A stretch of DNA of 64,000 nucleotides from Byssochlamys sp. IMV 00236. Lineage: Eukaryota; Ascomycota; Eurotiomycetes; Eurotiales; Thermoascaceae. Position numbers and translations under genes: made by a program. The stretch is from positions 186,001-250,000 of the forward strand of contig MSJH02000698.1 of the NCBI GenBank assembly GCA_001931875.2, in the 5' to 3' direction. Shown one piece after another: positions 32,806 through 44,238 of this stretch (its first letter is position 1; each line of letters starts with the position of its first letter). The notes under the pieces were generated by a model. It saw only the letters and a program-made list of their open reading frames with translations, made no database searches and was not told where the DNA came from.

Positions 32806-35800
32806 TTACGCCAGGGTCTCTGCGAACTCCCCGAGGCTACGGGTGAAGGCGCCGTAGCCTTCCTCCACCTCCTCTTCGTCCCAGAGCTGGGCAAGAAGTC
32901 GACCAGCTTCCGGGTCGACGCCCAAGCTCTCGACCAGAGCTCCCTGCTTCGGCCAAGAGAGTTGGTTGAGGTCCCCAGACGGGCAGTTAGAAAGAAGCCA
33001 CTGCGCATCACGAGCGAAGTCGTCATCTCCAGCAGAAATTTCACCCAAAGGTGAAGCGCCCATTGGGCTGGCATAACGACTCGCGGTACGAAGCCCCGAG
33101 GGGGTCTTTGGCTTGTACTTTTCAGCCTGGGAACGGGCCTTTGCGAGGGCATGATTGTCGACTGCTGGTTCGGTCGTCGACGGGAGTGCAGCATGTGCCG
33201 GAGTCGGGCGAGGTGGTGGAGGTTGAGTCCACGCCGGGGGGCGTGACCTGATATTACAGTCAGCGGTACGTTCACGAATACGGTCTTTCGTGGATGAGGT
33301 GGTAACATACTCTTCTGTCTCCTCTCGAGACGCAGGCGGCTGGGCTTGTGGCGTCAAGGGCGCGGGGGTGGGTTCTCCACCCGACTCACTGTCGCTGGAA
33401 AACGCGTCGTAGTCAAGGCGGAACGTCCCAGACTGGTTCGGGATGAAGCCTGGGGAGCGCTGGGTGGGTTGTTCAACGGTAGCTTGACTGACAGGAACTG
33501 CAGCAGCCGTCGTTGCGGTGTCTGGATGAGGAACAGCAGCTTGACGAGTGGCGTTGTCTCGAGGAGCAAAGAGGTCAGGAACGCCCACAAACTGTTGACC
33601 GGTGTAGGAATCCGTGGCACGAAGACGAAGCTTGGAAGGAGTATTCTCTGGACTAGTATCGAAGCGGACACGCTTGGGTGGCGGTCGCTGAGGCCGAAGA
33701 ATGCTACGAACCGGGCGCGTATCAGGAATAGTCGTCGTGCGCTGGGCTTCTTCGCTCTCCTCTTCGCTTTCGCTGCCGTAGGTAAAATAGTCTAAGTCCA
33801 GTCCATAGCTGGTCCCGGGAGGGTTAGGAATCACGTCAGGAGAGGTGGAAGGACGCTTGCGCTTCTTTCCGCCATCCTTAGCATCTGCATCTGCATCTGC
33901 ATCTGGTTCCTTTTGGGCTGGCTCGGGAGTGGTTGAAGCTCCGGATTGCTCAACGACGAGTTTCTCTCCGTCACTCAGCTTCCTCCGCTTTGTATCGACC
34001 CGTGAGTCGGAGCGCACTGGTAGATATCGGCTTCTATCGATCGGGGCCGGGAACAAAGAATACGAGAGATCGTGAGGGCTTGACTCCTTCGACTTTTTAT
34101 TAGCTGTTGCCGTTTTACCCGTGACGCCGAAGGATAGGGCTGAGACGGGGCTAGTAGCTGCCGTACGACTGATCCGTTCCGAAGCAGGCGCTGTAGTACC
34201 TGCGATGATTTAGTTGAAGATACACTTACACGGGTGGGGAACGTACCAGAAGATTCAGGCCGCTCCGGAGAAAGGCCCAATGTAGGAAGGATCCTTGAGA
34301 AAGAGCGAGGTACAGAGCTGAAGAGTCCACTAAGGCCCCAACCTCTCCGGGGGTTCTCGGGAGTTGAAGGCTGTTGGTTATCAGGTTCAGACCCTTGGTT
34401 CTCCTTGTTTGCGTCAACGTGTCTAACCAGCGGAGACAGTTCGCATGGAGCAATTTCGGGCTCATTCGAGGCCTGACGATCAGATTCAGCTTGAGAAATA
34501 AGCTGGGGAAGGCGGAAGAGGGTCTTGTCGATGCGCCCTTGTTGCTCGAGCAGTCGACGCCGGCGTTGTTCGGAGAACGGGATAGCCCTGTTGATAAGTC
34601 GGCTAGACAGAGGTGTAGACCGTCGCGCGAAAGGGGTGCTCCCGGGAGGCCCCGTGTTGCGGCGCTTATTCGAAGGGGTGATGATATCGGAAGCTTCATC
34701 ATCGGACGAATTATCGCGGGTACGTTTCCTAATGGGTGCTACTCGCTTTGTTAGCGCTTTGTTGCGCGAAGATCCAGGGTCTCGAGACTGGGAATTTCCA
34801 GGCGGGTGTCCATTAGGGCATCGCAGGGTTGCGCCACAACAATGACACTGGTTAAGATGTCCATGATGGGTATATTGGGTTTGATGACGACGGAGCAAAC
34901 CAGGGGTAGTCTGGGTAGCAGAAGTTTGATGACTCCCGAGTGTGCTTAGCGGCACAGGCGATAGGCTCTCAGGAGGGGAAGAAAGAGGGGATGAAGACGA
35001 AAAAGAGAATGCTGCGGGAGAAACACTATATCCAGACGCTCTCGAGACAATGGGTGTGCGTAACGGGGTGTGCGGTGAACTCGGTGGGAAGATATCTGCC
35101 CTATGATCCAGACGAGAGACTGGTCTAGCCAAGGCGGCAGCCCTCATCGGTGTAAAAGGAGAGTCAACAGCAGGGGAACTTGACAGAAAGACATCCTCTC
35201 TATGACCCAGACGAGAGACTGGTCTAGCCAGAGCTCTCACTTGGGTGAATGGCAAATCAACAGCGGGAGATGAGACGGAAGAACGGTAATCCTGAGCCTC
35301 GGAAATTGCAGACCGCAAGGTGACGTGCGGACTCCGTGAAGCAGCTGGACTCGACTCTTGCTCTTCTAGAATAGGGGAAAGAAAAGTGGGATGCCAGAAC
35401 CGAGAACGACGTTCCAAAGACGGGGCATCGGACATTTCGGTGTCAACAGGAGAAGTGTTTTGAGCCAATTCAGTGGCGACATGCACAGGCAGGGATGGTG
35501 AAGCCAAAACAGAAGAGTCATGGTGATCAGTCCGTGTAGCAGTTGGGGTACGCTGTTCAGAAAAAGGGGCAAGAGAGACGTCTGGAGATAGTCCTGCAGT
35601 TGGAGAGGCAACTGTTGTAGACACATGTGTAGTAGGAGTAACCTGGGTATCTGCAAGTCTTGTTTCAAAAGGCGACGCAGCATAGATAGCTGCATGGGCA
35701 GCGGCATACAAAGCAGCTCCAGCAGAAGGCGTGTCGATAGAAGAAGCACTAGGAGGTTCCAGGATAGAAGTGTGATTTCCTTCAGGGCCAGTATAACGGA

Positions 35801-36269
35801 CAGGAGTGGAAGGGGTTTCCTGACTGGGTCTGTCTGCCTCAAGTAGAGGTCGCTGTGGGCTAGATTCCTGGGTCTCTTGGGTTCCTTGGGTGGTAGAAGG
35901 GTGACAAGAAGAAAAAGGGTGCTCACTCTCTGTATTCTGTGTATTCTCTGTATTCTCTGTAGTCTCAGTTGTCGGCTGCTGGACGATAACTGACACCTGA
36001 GTTTCTGTCTGTGTTTCCTCTTCATTTGTGCTCTGGGGTTCTTCAGAACTAGTTGGTTCGGCCTTCTTTGAAGTTTTCTTCTGCGATGCAGTTGTTTTCC
36101 GGGTTCGCTTGGTAGTAGTCGTCTTCTTCGTCTGCTGTTTCGGGGCGCTCTTTTCGGCCTTTGTGGTGCTCGACGCAGTAGTTGTAGTCGTCCTCTTACG
36201 ACGAGGAGCGCGAGCCGTATCGAGTGACACAAAGCCACCCGGCGACACGGGCTGTGAGCGAGTACGCAT
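32806..36269 (-). CDS. Large Ser/Thr/Pro-rich protein, probably nuclear; possible nucleoporin-like protein
   Basis: Two exons, 36269-34247 and 34199-32806, joined by a 47-nt intron (GTACGTTCC..CATCGCAG), give 1138 residues. A further canonical 63-nt intron may lie at 33248-33310; it is a multiple of three without a stop, so the frame is open either way. The N-terminus is basic with Thr/Lys runs (KKTTTTKRTRKTTAS). Most of the first 450 residues look disordered. A Cys cluster CHCCGATLRCPNGH lies near 480. A hydrophobic, possibly amphipathic segment WGLSGLFSSVPRSFSRILP is near 645. Two similar motifs, SYGLDLDYFTYGSESE and GTFRLDYDAFSSDSES, lie near 822 and 947, separated by the basic segment PPPKRVRF. 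The combination of a short amphipathic segment, basic clusters and long disorder recalls membrane-binding nuclear-basket nucleoporins, but this is only inference; no family is recognised with certainty. Confidence 0.8.
33883..33906 (-). repeat. GCATCT hexamer microsatellite
   Basis: Four tandem copies of a GCATCT unit on the plus strand inside the coding exon encode alternating Asp-Ala (DADADADA) in the protein. Confidence 0.7.
35100..35231 (-). repeat. 99-bp in-frame tandem duplication in the large nuclear protein
   Basis: The near-identical stretch beginning CTATGAYCCAGACGAG occurs at 35100-35131 and again at 35199-35230, spaced 99 bp. The encoded unit carries ARPVSRL-x-HR-x-D-V/I-F twice, so the protein has a 33-residue repeat. 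Confidence 0.7.
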
Positions 36270-37526
36270 TTTATCGAGTCAGCTACGTGCCAGTAGCCGT
36301 GCTGCGTTCACTTGCAGGCGAAGGAGAAAACCGAGCTCGCTGCTATTGACCAGGTTATGAAAGAAGTAGACAATCAGGAGTATCCCAGAAGATAAGGTCC
36401 TCTGTGACCATGCAGTCCGTAGATGAGAAGGCGTTGAGTCCGAACTTAACAGATGACAGAAGAGACCAAGGGACGTTGCTAAGGAAAGGATTGAACCTTG
36501 TTGAGGGGTTGAAGACGAGAGACGCGTATCAGTGCGTTCGAGACAAGATCAGGTATCCAGAACCTTGGAAGCTCAATAGACGCCAGAAATAGCTAACGAG
36601 ACGTGTCTATCGGAAATTTGACGAAGAAGAAGTTGCGATTGCAAAGGAAGAGTGTGGTAGAAACGGAGGAAGGACGGTCGTAACAGGAAAAGGGAGGAGG
36701 AGGGTTGTGATGTTTTGTTTTGAAAGAGACGTGTCCCTACAGGGAAGAGACAGGAGTCATAACAACAACCGGTTGGGGTTGCTGTGTCGTTGTGTTGTTC
36801 GACCGAATTGCTTCGCGGAAGACTGGAGGAGTTGAAAATGATGGTGACGTCCCGGCAGAATGCGTCTTGCCCTTGAAAGGCGGTGAGTCCGCCACGCTGG
36901 CTGGCCCCCCGCGGTTGTCGCCTTGCCGCTGCGAATACGATGGCAATCCTGGCAATTATCGAGGGACGAGTCAAGACGGAACGGCTGAGTGCTGCCATAG
37001 ATCATTGGCTGCCCTTCATCTATGGTGAAACTTTGCAGCTGGACAGTGACCGTGTCGTAAGGGATCCAAGCCAGGGAGGCAGGCAAATCTCCAGCTATCA
37101 CCAAAGAGCAACCAATTGAGAATAGCTAAGGCCCCGAGCAGCGGGCAGTTGTTCAGATGGATAGACGAAATTTGGGAGCGTTCGGAGGAGATTCAAGGTA
37201 TGAAGGAGTGTCTCGAATGGAATCATCTCTGGCTCTCAATATCTACTACCTAGGATCACATCTTGGGTAATTGATTCACGACTTAAAAAGATAAAGAGGT
37301 GGATTTCGCTGATGCTTGTTGTACATTCGAGGGCGTAACTAAGATATTTATACAAAAGGCTACCCATAGGGATATCAGGCTCTCTTGAAAGCAAAGAAAC
37401 TCGGGGCGAGAAATGGCAGACGCTCGACCCATTGGAGCAGACAATGAAATCATAAACGTCAGGGGCCAGTTAGATACGACAGCGCAGATGCACGAGTATC
37501 TGACTCAAAGTACGAAGTAATGCCGC
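36270..37526. other. Intergenic region upstream of the large nuclear protein gene
   Basis: About 1.25 kb between the start of one minus-strand gene and the end of the next. The ORFs here overlap on both strands near 36573-37119 and show no domain or splice logic. No gene is called. Confidence 0.4.
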
Positions 37527-38507
37527 CTAGATGCTGATCTCTCCCTTCCAGGCAGCATCGGAGAGCCCCAAACTCTCGATGAGGTTCTGCCATCTCGGTC
37601 CACCTCTCTCCTTCTTGCGCAGGTACCGAAGAAGCTTCTGCCTCTTGTGAACCAGAAGTCTCAGGTTCCTCTTGTTGTGCTTGTCTTTGTTCGTACCCTG
37701 GAGGTGACGGGAGAGGTTCAGAATCTTAGTGGTGAGGATGGCAACCTGTACCTCCGGCGAACCAGTGTCTGGGCCAGCACGGGGTGCCTTCTGTGGGTGG
37801 TTCGGCGCGGATTCGTGTGTAATTGCCGCCGGTTTTGGCGGGAGACTCTGGTCGGTCTTGTGTCGTCCAAAAGTCTCGATGCATTTCTGGATGTTGACTC
37901 GAGTACGGTCCTTGGTGTTACCGTTTGCTAAATTGACAATCCGGCTAATAGCTTCTTGAGCATTTCGATGTTCCTGCAGGTGCCGCTCTGCCGCTTCTTT
38001 CTCGAGTTGAGGGTCTGCAGTATCACGGTCCGGGTTCTCCAGAGGAGATGTGAGGGTCTTCGAATACTCAAGCGCTTGGTTGAGCTCGTCGGTCTTCAGG
38101 AAATAATTGAGTGCATCAGCAGACTTGGGCTCAATTGTGGCATCCGGTTTCTGAAGGCTCTGGAGAGATTCGATGAAAGCCGTGGGTTTGCTCTCGACAG
38201 GGTTGCCCAGGGCCGCTTCTCGCTCTTCACGCAGGGCTTTCTGGCGAGACAGGTTGGCAGCTTTACGCTGGCGGGATTGGGCCATGAGGAACGGGTCATG
38301 CCTTCTCCGCTCCCTGGCTTCGATCGAGCCGGCTCTGATAGAGGTCTTGCATGGTCTCAAGGACAATGCCGTGATTGGGTTCTGTACACAGGACGAACCT
38401 GCAATATAAGGTGAGTACGAGCACGAATAGAATAGAGGGTATCCGGGCTGTCAGCACATACCAGTGAACGCCTTCAAAGGCGACTGAAAGAGAACACGAG
38501 GGGGCAT
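37527..38507 (-). CDS. mrps28: Mitochondrial ribosomal protein uS15m (S15/MRPS28)
   Basis: Two exons, 38507-38462 and 38398-37527, with a 63-nt intron (GTATGTG..TTGCAG), give 305 residues. The first exon encodes [15 protein letters not shown], an Arg/Lys-containing presequence, and the splice leads to [20 protein letters not shown]. The conserved S15 core is near the C-terminus, about residues 225-295, with [35 protein letters not shown] and a final [13 protein letters not shown]. Bacterial S15 is only about 90 residues; the long N-terminal extension is normal for fungal mitochondrial uS15. The protein binds the small-subunit rRNA and helps shape the intersubunit bridge. It is divergent from the cytosolic RPS0 gene with 348 bp between start codons. 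Confidence 0.93.
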
Positions 38508-38855
38508 CTTGGGAAACGAGGGCGTCTACCTCGAACAGCCTCCGCAACGACAGTTCACGATGCTTTGTCGCAACTCCGAAATCTCGAAATCGGGCCGGAG
38601 GTGCGCTAACCCCGATCGGCACTGGCGCTGTCTGACCCTGCACGTGATCATACAGTAACATGAAAGTCTTGGCACGTGTTTTGCCCTAACCCACAACCCG
38701 AAGCGAAAAAAACTAACTAGTATATCCAGCGCCGAAGCGTCAAAAGTTCCCTTTGGATTCTCCGCGTCTCCTTCCCACTCCTCTCACCATCGCGACAAGC
38801 GCCAGACGATTGATATTCTCAATTCCATATCTACCACAGATATCAGTCGCCCACC
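38508..38855. promoter_or_regulatory. Bidirectional promoter of uS15m and RPS0 genes
   Basis: The 348-bp gap between two divergent ribosomal-protein start codons has CACGTG boxes at 38641-38646 and 38673-38678 and a CCCTAACCC element at 38684-38692. CCCTAA-type sites are bound by Tbf1-like factors and CACGTG by Cbf1-like factors at ribosomal protein genes in some yeasts. The leader on the RPS0 side is C/T-rich, common for translation genes. Confidence 0.6.
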
Positions 38856-39828
38856 ATGGCCCCCTCCCAGCTCCCCCCGATCTTCAATGCCACCAGCCAG
38901 GACATTGAGATGCTGCTCGCAGCTCAGTGCCACCTCGGCTCGAAGAACCTCCAGGTGCACATGGAGCCTTACCTCTGGAAGACTCGTCCCGATGGCATCA
39001 ATGTCATCAACATTGGCAAGACCTGGTAGGATAATTTGGATTGGAATGACAATTGCAGGCGAAGCATCTAACGGCGTGTTCAGGGAGAAGATTGTCCTGG
39101 CCGCCCGTATCATCGCGTCCATTGACAACCCCGCCGACATCTGTGTGATCTCCGCTCGTCCCTACGGTCAGCGTGCTGTCCTGAAGTTCGCCGCTCACAC
39201 CGGAGCCACTGCTATCGCTGGTCGCTTCACCCCCGGTAACTTCACCAACTACATCACTCGCTCTTTCAAGGAGCCGCGCCTGATCGTCGTTACCGACCCC
39301 CGCACCGATGCCCAGGCCATCAAGGAGGCCAGCTACGTCAACATCCCCGTCATTGCTCTCTGCGACACTGACTCCCCCACCGACTTCGTCGATGTTGCCA
39401 TTCCCACCAACAACAAGGGCCGTCACTCCATCGGTCTGGTCTGGTGGCTGCTCGCCCGTGAGGTCCTCCGCCTCCGTGGTACCCTTGCCTCCCGCGAGGC
39501 TGAGTGGGACGTTGCCGTTGACCTGTACTTCTACCGTGACCCTGAGGCCGAGGAGAACAAGGAGATCGTCGACGAGACCAAGGTTGCTTCCGCTGAGGAG
39601 GTTGGCCCCGCTGCCATTGAGTCCGGATTCGCCGGTGAGAGCTGGGATGCTGCTGGTGCTGGTGCTTCTGCCCCTGGTACTGCCTTTGCTGCTGCCAGCG
39701 CTGTTGGCCCTGCTGGCACCAGCTGGGAGGCTGACGGTGGTGACTGGGCTGCTGGCTCTGCTGCCGCCGCCGCTGCTGCTCCTGGCGAGAGCTGGGCTGA
39801 GGCTCAGCCCACCGAGACCAAGTGGTAG
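38856..39828 (+). CDS. rps0: 40S ribosomal protein S0 (uS2)
   Basis: Two exons, 38856-39025 and 39084-39828, give 304 residues; the 58-nt intron has an unusual GTAGGA donor and a CTAAC branch site. The start context CACCATGG is strong. The uS2 fold covers about residues 10-210, with the signatures [33 protein letters not shown] and the [20 protein letters not shown] block. The C-terminal 90 residues are rich in Ala, Gly and Trp ([13 protein letters not shown]), typical of fungal RPS0. The protein is needed for late 20S pre-rRNA maturation and 40S assembly. Codon use is strongly C-ending, as in highly expressed genes. Confidence 0.97.
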
Positions 39829-41645
39829 ATTGTCGCTGATGAGGAGTGCCGTTGAGGAGAAAAGTAACCAAAAATATGGAACCCTGGAAAGTCATTTCTG
39901 CAGCTTCGCGCAAAATGCTCTCGGAGCCGTCTTGAACAAAAAATTTTAAACAACATACATCTCCCAGCCAACTCTTTGACATGTTCTTTCTACCCTAGCC
40001 ACCTCGTCTGGAAGAAATTTATCAGACAAGCTATGTCTGAGAAAAAGTACTGATGAGCACTGGTCACTTGCATGGTAGTGATTCCGGTTAGATGTTCGCT
40101 TTTTGCGTTTGATTGCGGGTGGGGGAAATTCAGCAAGGCCAAAAAATTGACTGGCACTTATGAGGGAAAGATATCCAGTTGCTCAAAACCCGTTGAGTTT
40201 CTGGGGGAAAGCCCTGTGCTGTCAATCTTAGGGGTGGACTTAATCGTTACCCCGGTTTCTCCCTGTGTCTGATCTAGCCGTAATCAAGAAATACCTGCTA
40301 CTCCTACTTGTTTCGATTTCACATCCGAGTTTCGTAGGATAAGTATGTAGTGGGTTAACGAGCAGTGTGCCGTAGCGTTTTATTGGATGGCTTAGTTCCG
40401 TCTATAGAGTAGTAGTCTGGCCATGGTTGAAGCTCCCTAAATACAGTAGACTCTAAAGTGTGGGGTTCCCAATATATTTATAGCCCTGTGTATGTTCGTC
40501 CCACGAGAATAATAATACCGCCGGTTAGGCTGTAAGTAGTGAAGTGTACGATGGACAGTCTATCCAATACCTTACCCTCACGAAGTCTTTGCGAAAACCA
40601 GCAATAAAGTAGCTACATTATAATAAGATGTATATCATCTTTCCTCTTATCAGCCAGCTTCCCGTGGGCCACTCGCACACTTGCATAAGTTGAACTCGAA
40701 GTGGCGTACCTATAGCCCAGCCTAGGCGATAAAACAAAAAAAAAAAAATTAAGCATAACCCCTACAGAAACGATAGTAAGAGCGACCGCCTCATTCTCTC
40801 TACTATGCAATCATTCTAAATCATTTACTGGAACACTGTGTCCTACCGGAGCCGCATTGGTATCTCGAGATAAGCAAATTTCCCTTTGCTGGTTACCCTT
40901 CTGAGTGACCAGCAAAGCTGTGCGACCTACTACGTTCCATCTAAGCGACTCGAAAAGGAGTTTTCTGTTGCATTTGCGGGAATCGCGCCTCATCTTCCTA
41001 GGATTGAACAGTGAAAGTCTGGAACGAATTGATGAGTGACTACCTGCGCCTGCGACGATTCCCTCGATGGCGATGGCGAAATGGCACATAATCGCGTTGG
41101 TATATAATTATCCCTGCCATAGCCTGTCTACTAGGATAGGTTTGAATTAAGTCAGATCCATGATTGGTGAACGGGCAGATGTTCATCAAGCGCTTGTCCA
41201 ACCTCAGAGGAGGAGACATTGAGGATAGTTGTTAAAGAGCCGATGTCATCTGTCATACCTGTTTATGATGTCAGGTATAAGTATCTGACCATTTTGGATG
41301 TGCTTGTCTATCTCTGGAGCTCGTGGCTCTGGAAAAAGGAGGCTGGCGTGGAACGAACTCACGATCTAGTTGAAGACATCGATATCTACGCGTTCCACCG
41401 GAAGAATATTCGCATCAGTTCATTTCAATATTACTACTATCACTGGGAATGAAAAAAAGTGGCTGTCATTATTTGGGACTGATTCTGTTCCAGTCTATTT
41501 CTGAAATTGAACCGTACATGTGCCTCCCTGAACATTCGACCCTCCCGAGTAGCAACATCGGATACATGTCTCAAACCACCTTTACACGAAATTTTAAGGT
41601 CTGTGTCACGGTTATTAAGAATCTTGGAAGATATGAACTGATCTA
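39829..41645. other. Intergenic region, 1.8 kb
   Basis: It holds the RPS0 3' region and no recognised gene. An A run of about 14 bases lies at 40735-40749. The ORFs at 40613-41089, 41219-41452 and 41449-41865 lack recognisable content; the last overlaps the small minus-strand gene. Confidence 0.4.
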
Positions 41646-42026
41646 TTACGGGTTTACGCACCTTGACTCGACGATCTCCGTGCATACCGTATCCTCCATC
41701 AACTCTTCTCCGCTCTTTTTTGTTGCCAGCTGTTCCAGTCTCTTATACCTCCATTCATATTGCGCAAGTTGCTTCTTCTCAGCCGCTGACATGCTCTTTC
41801 CATTTTCTGCGAGCTCTTTTTCGGCTTGCTTGAGAGTTTCCCAGCGTTTCAGGATTCGAGCTTGATGTTCAGATATCGATGCTAGATTGGAGTCTTTGGC
41901 GGCCATACGTTCATCGATGGTGGAGTGATAAGAAAGCTTAGCGTGGAAAAGTGCCATCTCGGACTCATCGTACGTGATGCCATGAGCTTTTGGCAGAGAG
42001 CTATCATTGGTAGGTTTGGGGGCCAT
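41646..42026 (-). CDS. Small charged helical protein, uncharacterised
   Basis: An intronless ORF of 126 residues from a true ATG. Residues 20-110 are strongly charged and helical (HQARILKRWETLKQAEKEL, AAEKKQLAQYEWRYKRLEQL), with heptad-like hydrophobic spacing, so a coiled coil or helical hairpin is likely. There is no signal peptide or membrane span. I do not recognise the family. It stands alone in a gene-poor stretch; the amino-acid composition looks like a real protein rather than chance, but the small size leaves doubt. Confidence 0.5.
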   Translation of the reverse strand: MAPKPTNDSSLPKAHGITYDESEMALFHAKLSYHSTIDERMAAKDSNLASISEHQARILKRWETLKQAEKELAENGKSMSAAEKKQLAQYEWRYKRLEQLATKKSGEELMEDTVCTEIVESRCVNP

Positions 42027-44238
42027 CTCAGCGAAGGCCCAGGTTTAAGGAGTTAGGGAAAGATTGTTTGTTCGTATGTGGAGGATTTCAACTAGATTTA
42101 TAAGACCGGTAAGTCGAAAGTCACCAAGCATTCAGTGCGGTGATGGGCGAGCTTGCCTTTGTGTTCTTTATCACCCACTATCAAAGGACCTGGCTGGCTG
42201 GCTCGTTGCACGATTCGGATTCTAAGTTGAGATGAAGGTGTCCTGAATAATGCCTCAGCAACGCTCTCTATTTATGGATAAATGAAGTGATAACATCAAG
42301 TGAATGGAAGTAGAGGGAATTTCCGCCCATCCAAGGCCTCTGTGAATCTATCTGCTCGACATATGCCCTCAACAGGACAGGGCGATAGAGAAGTATAGCA
42401 CGGAGGCAACACTGCCTCATTTCGATGGTGGCAATCAGAACAAGGCATGATGGTAACGCAGTGAGGAGTTTTGAGAATGAGGCATATCTGTCAAGATGGA
42501 ACGCGAGAGATAGACACCCTTCCTTAATGGAGAGGAGGTGAAAGATATGCTGATTTCGGATCACATGGATAAGCCCCATCGAGCGCGCTATCTGAAAAGA
42601 AGGATCCCTCGAAATAAGCTCTAGATCTACTGATAATGCCTAGTGGTGATGCACAAAAATCAGCAGTGTCCTGTAACATTATGTACGATGCAACCAATGG
42701 CCTCTGTGGGGAGCACAAACTTGACGTTGTACCTGCGCTTTTAGCTGAGCTTTTATGGCGAATCGTCATAGTTGGTCGATTTGATTTGTTTCTAGCAGAA
42801 TCACTCCTGAGAGACTTGTCTGTTAGAATGTTACATGCTACTGGAGCACACTGCTCTGCAGGGCAAGAAAGTCAGCACAATTCTCCCAATTCTGAACAGA
42901 AACCCCTATAGAGGAGGTATTGCTGTCCAGTAATAGACACAATAATATCAAAAATAAGAATCACCCACAGTATGCTCGCCCACAAGGCTCGATCCAGGAA
43001 TCTTCACCAAGGGAAGACGAGAAAATATCCATCTCTAATTTCGAACACCAATGTTATGCATCACACCCAGTATCTCAAACATGAATATCCGCGCGTCGAA
43101 GGGCGCAACCGGTCTCATACCACCCAATTCCATATATGCAATCGTCAACCTCTCCAGGTCCACGACTGCTTGGCCCGTAAGCCTCTCGATGTGGAAATGT
43201 CCCCAGTTATCAAAACACGCGAGGTAGATGACTCGTATTCTTTGGACGATGTCGCAGCGGGATCCCCATGGCCCCGTCATCGCGATTGGGGGGGTCGAAT
43301 GTCAGAGACGCAGCGAGGATAAATGGTCAGTAGTTTGATGTATTGAGATAGAGTGGTGCTGAAGATGAGGAACCCCTTTTTTTTTTTTCTTTCGATCTTG
43401 ACCTCAAAGGAGGTTGGTTAAAGTGTCTTTGTATTTTTGTGTGTGTCATTTAGGGGACTGCATGTGTTGAATCACTCCTGAACAGTACCGCGTTCATGAA
43501 AAGGCTTTGCGTCTGGTACTACTTCCCAGAAAAGATATATCGTTTCTATTGCATTACACGCAAAACTTTCCACATGTTAATAAGAAGAATCACACTGTAG
43601 ACATACAAAATAACAGTAAGCATTGTATGTTCCTTTGTACAGGATGTATCATTCTTAACTTTCTCATATACATAGAAGAAAACATAATACCAAAACGAAG
43701 TCCAAGACAGCACCAAAAAAGGGCCTATTCTCTTTTGATTACTCTCCTCAAAAGGAGGGGGAAAAAGGAGATATCCATCTGGAATTTCAAACAAACATGC
43801 TCAACAGCCTCGGACAAATAAACACAACATCTTACCACTATACCCTCAACTGAAATTAACCCAGAACACCACCCCTTTACAAGCTCTCCAAAGAAAGACC
43901 TACCCCAGATGCATCCATCTAGACCAGATCTGCCCTGCCCTGATCGGACATCTCCACGAGCTCATGTCGGCTTCCCCGCAGAAGGTGGGGATGCAAGGGT
44001 ATACCCGATCGAATGGCAGAACTGAAACCGAGATGCGCTCTGATACCACACATCTCATCATTGATAAGGACGCTATCAGCGGCGGAGGAAGAGGGGGCGG
44101 GATCTGGTTTCTTCGAGATAAAAATAATTACTAGTAACGTAGTCTCACCCTTGTCTGGCGAGATCTGGATATTCTGAGAAATCACATCCTTGTTCCATAT
44201 GTACAGTGTGAACAACATCAGAATACCGTACTTCAAGT
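42027..44238. other. Gene-poor region, 2.2 kb
   Basis: No gene with a clear family. A poly-T tract is at about 43377-43389. Only a short minus-strand ORF at 43035-43280 has protein-like composition and is listed separately. The upstream part (43850-44238) is the promoter of the acyltransferase-like gene. Confidence 0.4.
43035..43280 (-). pseudogene. Possible gene fragment, 81 residues
   Basis: A minus-strand ORF with ATG at 43280 and a protein-like composition: MTGPWGSRCDIVQRIR, FDNWGHFHIERLTGQAVVDL and PFDARIFMFEILGVM. An in-frame TGA lies ten codons before the ATG and no exons could be joined on either side. It may be the remnant of a larger gene or a short orphan. The family is not recognised. 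Confidence 0.25.

Noticed and set aside
43546..43794. Minus-strand ORF of 82 residues with aromatic hydrophobic stretch
   Set aside because: AT-rich DNA readily gives Phe/Tyr/Val-rich ORFs; no homology or context supports it.
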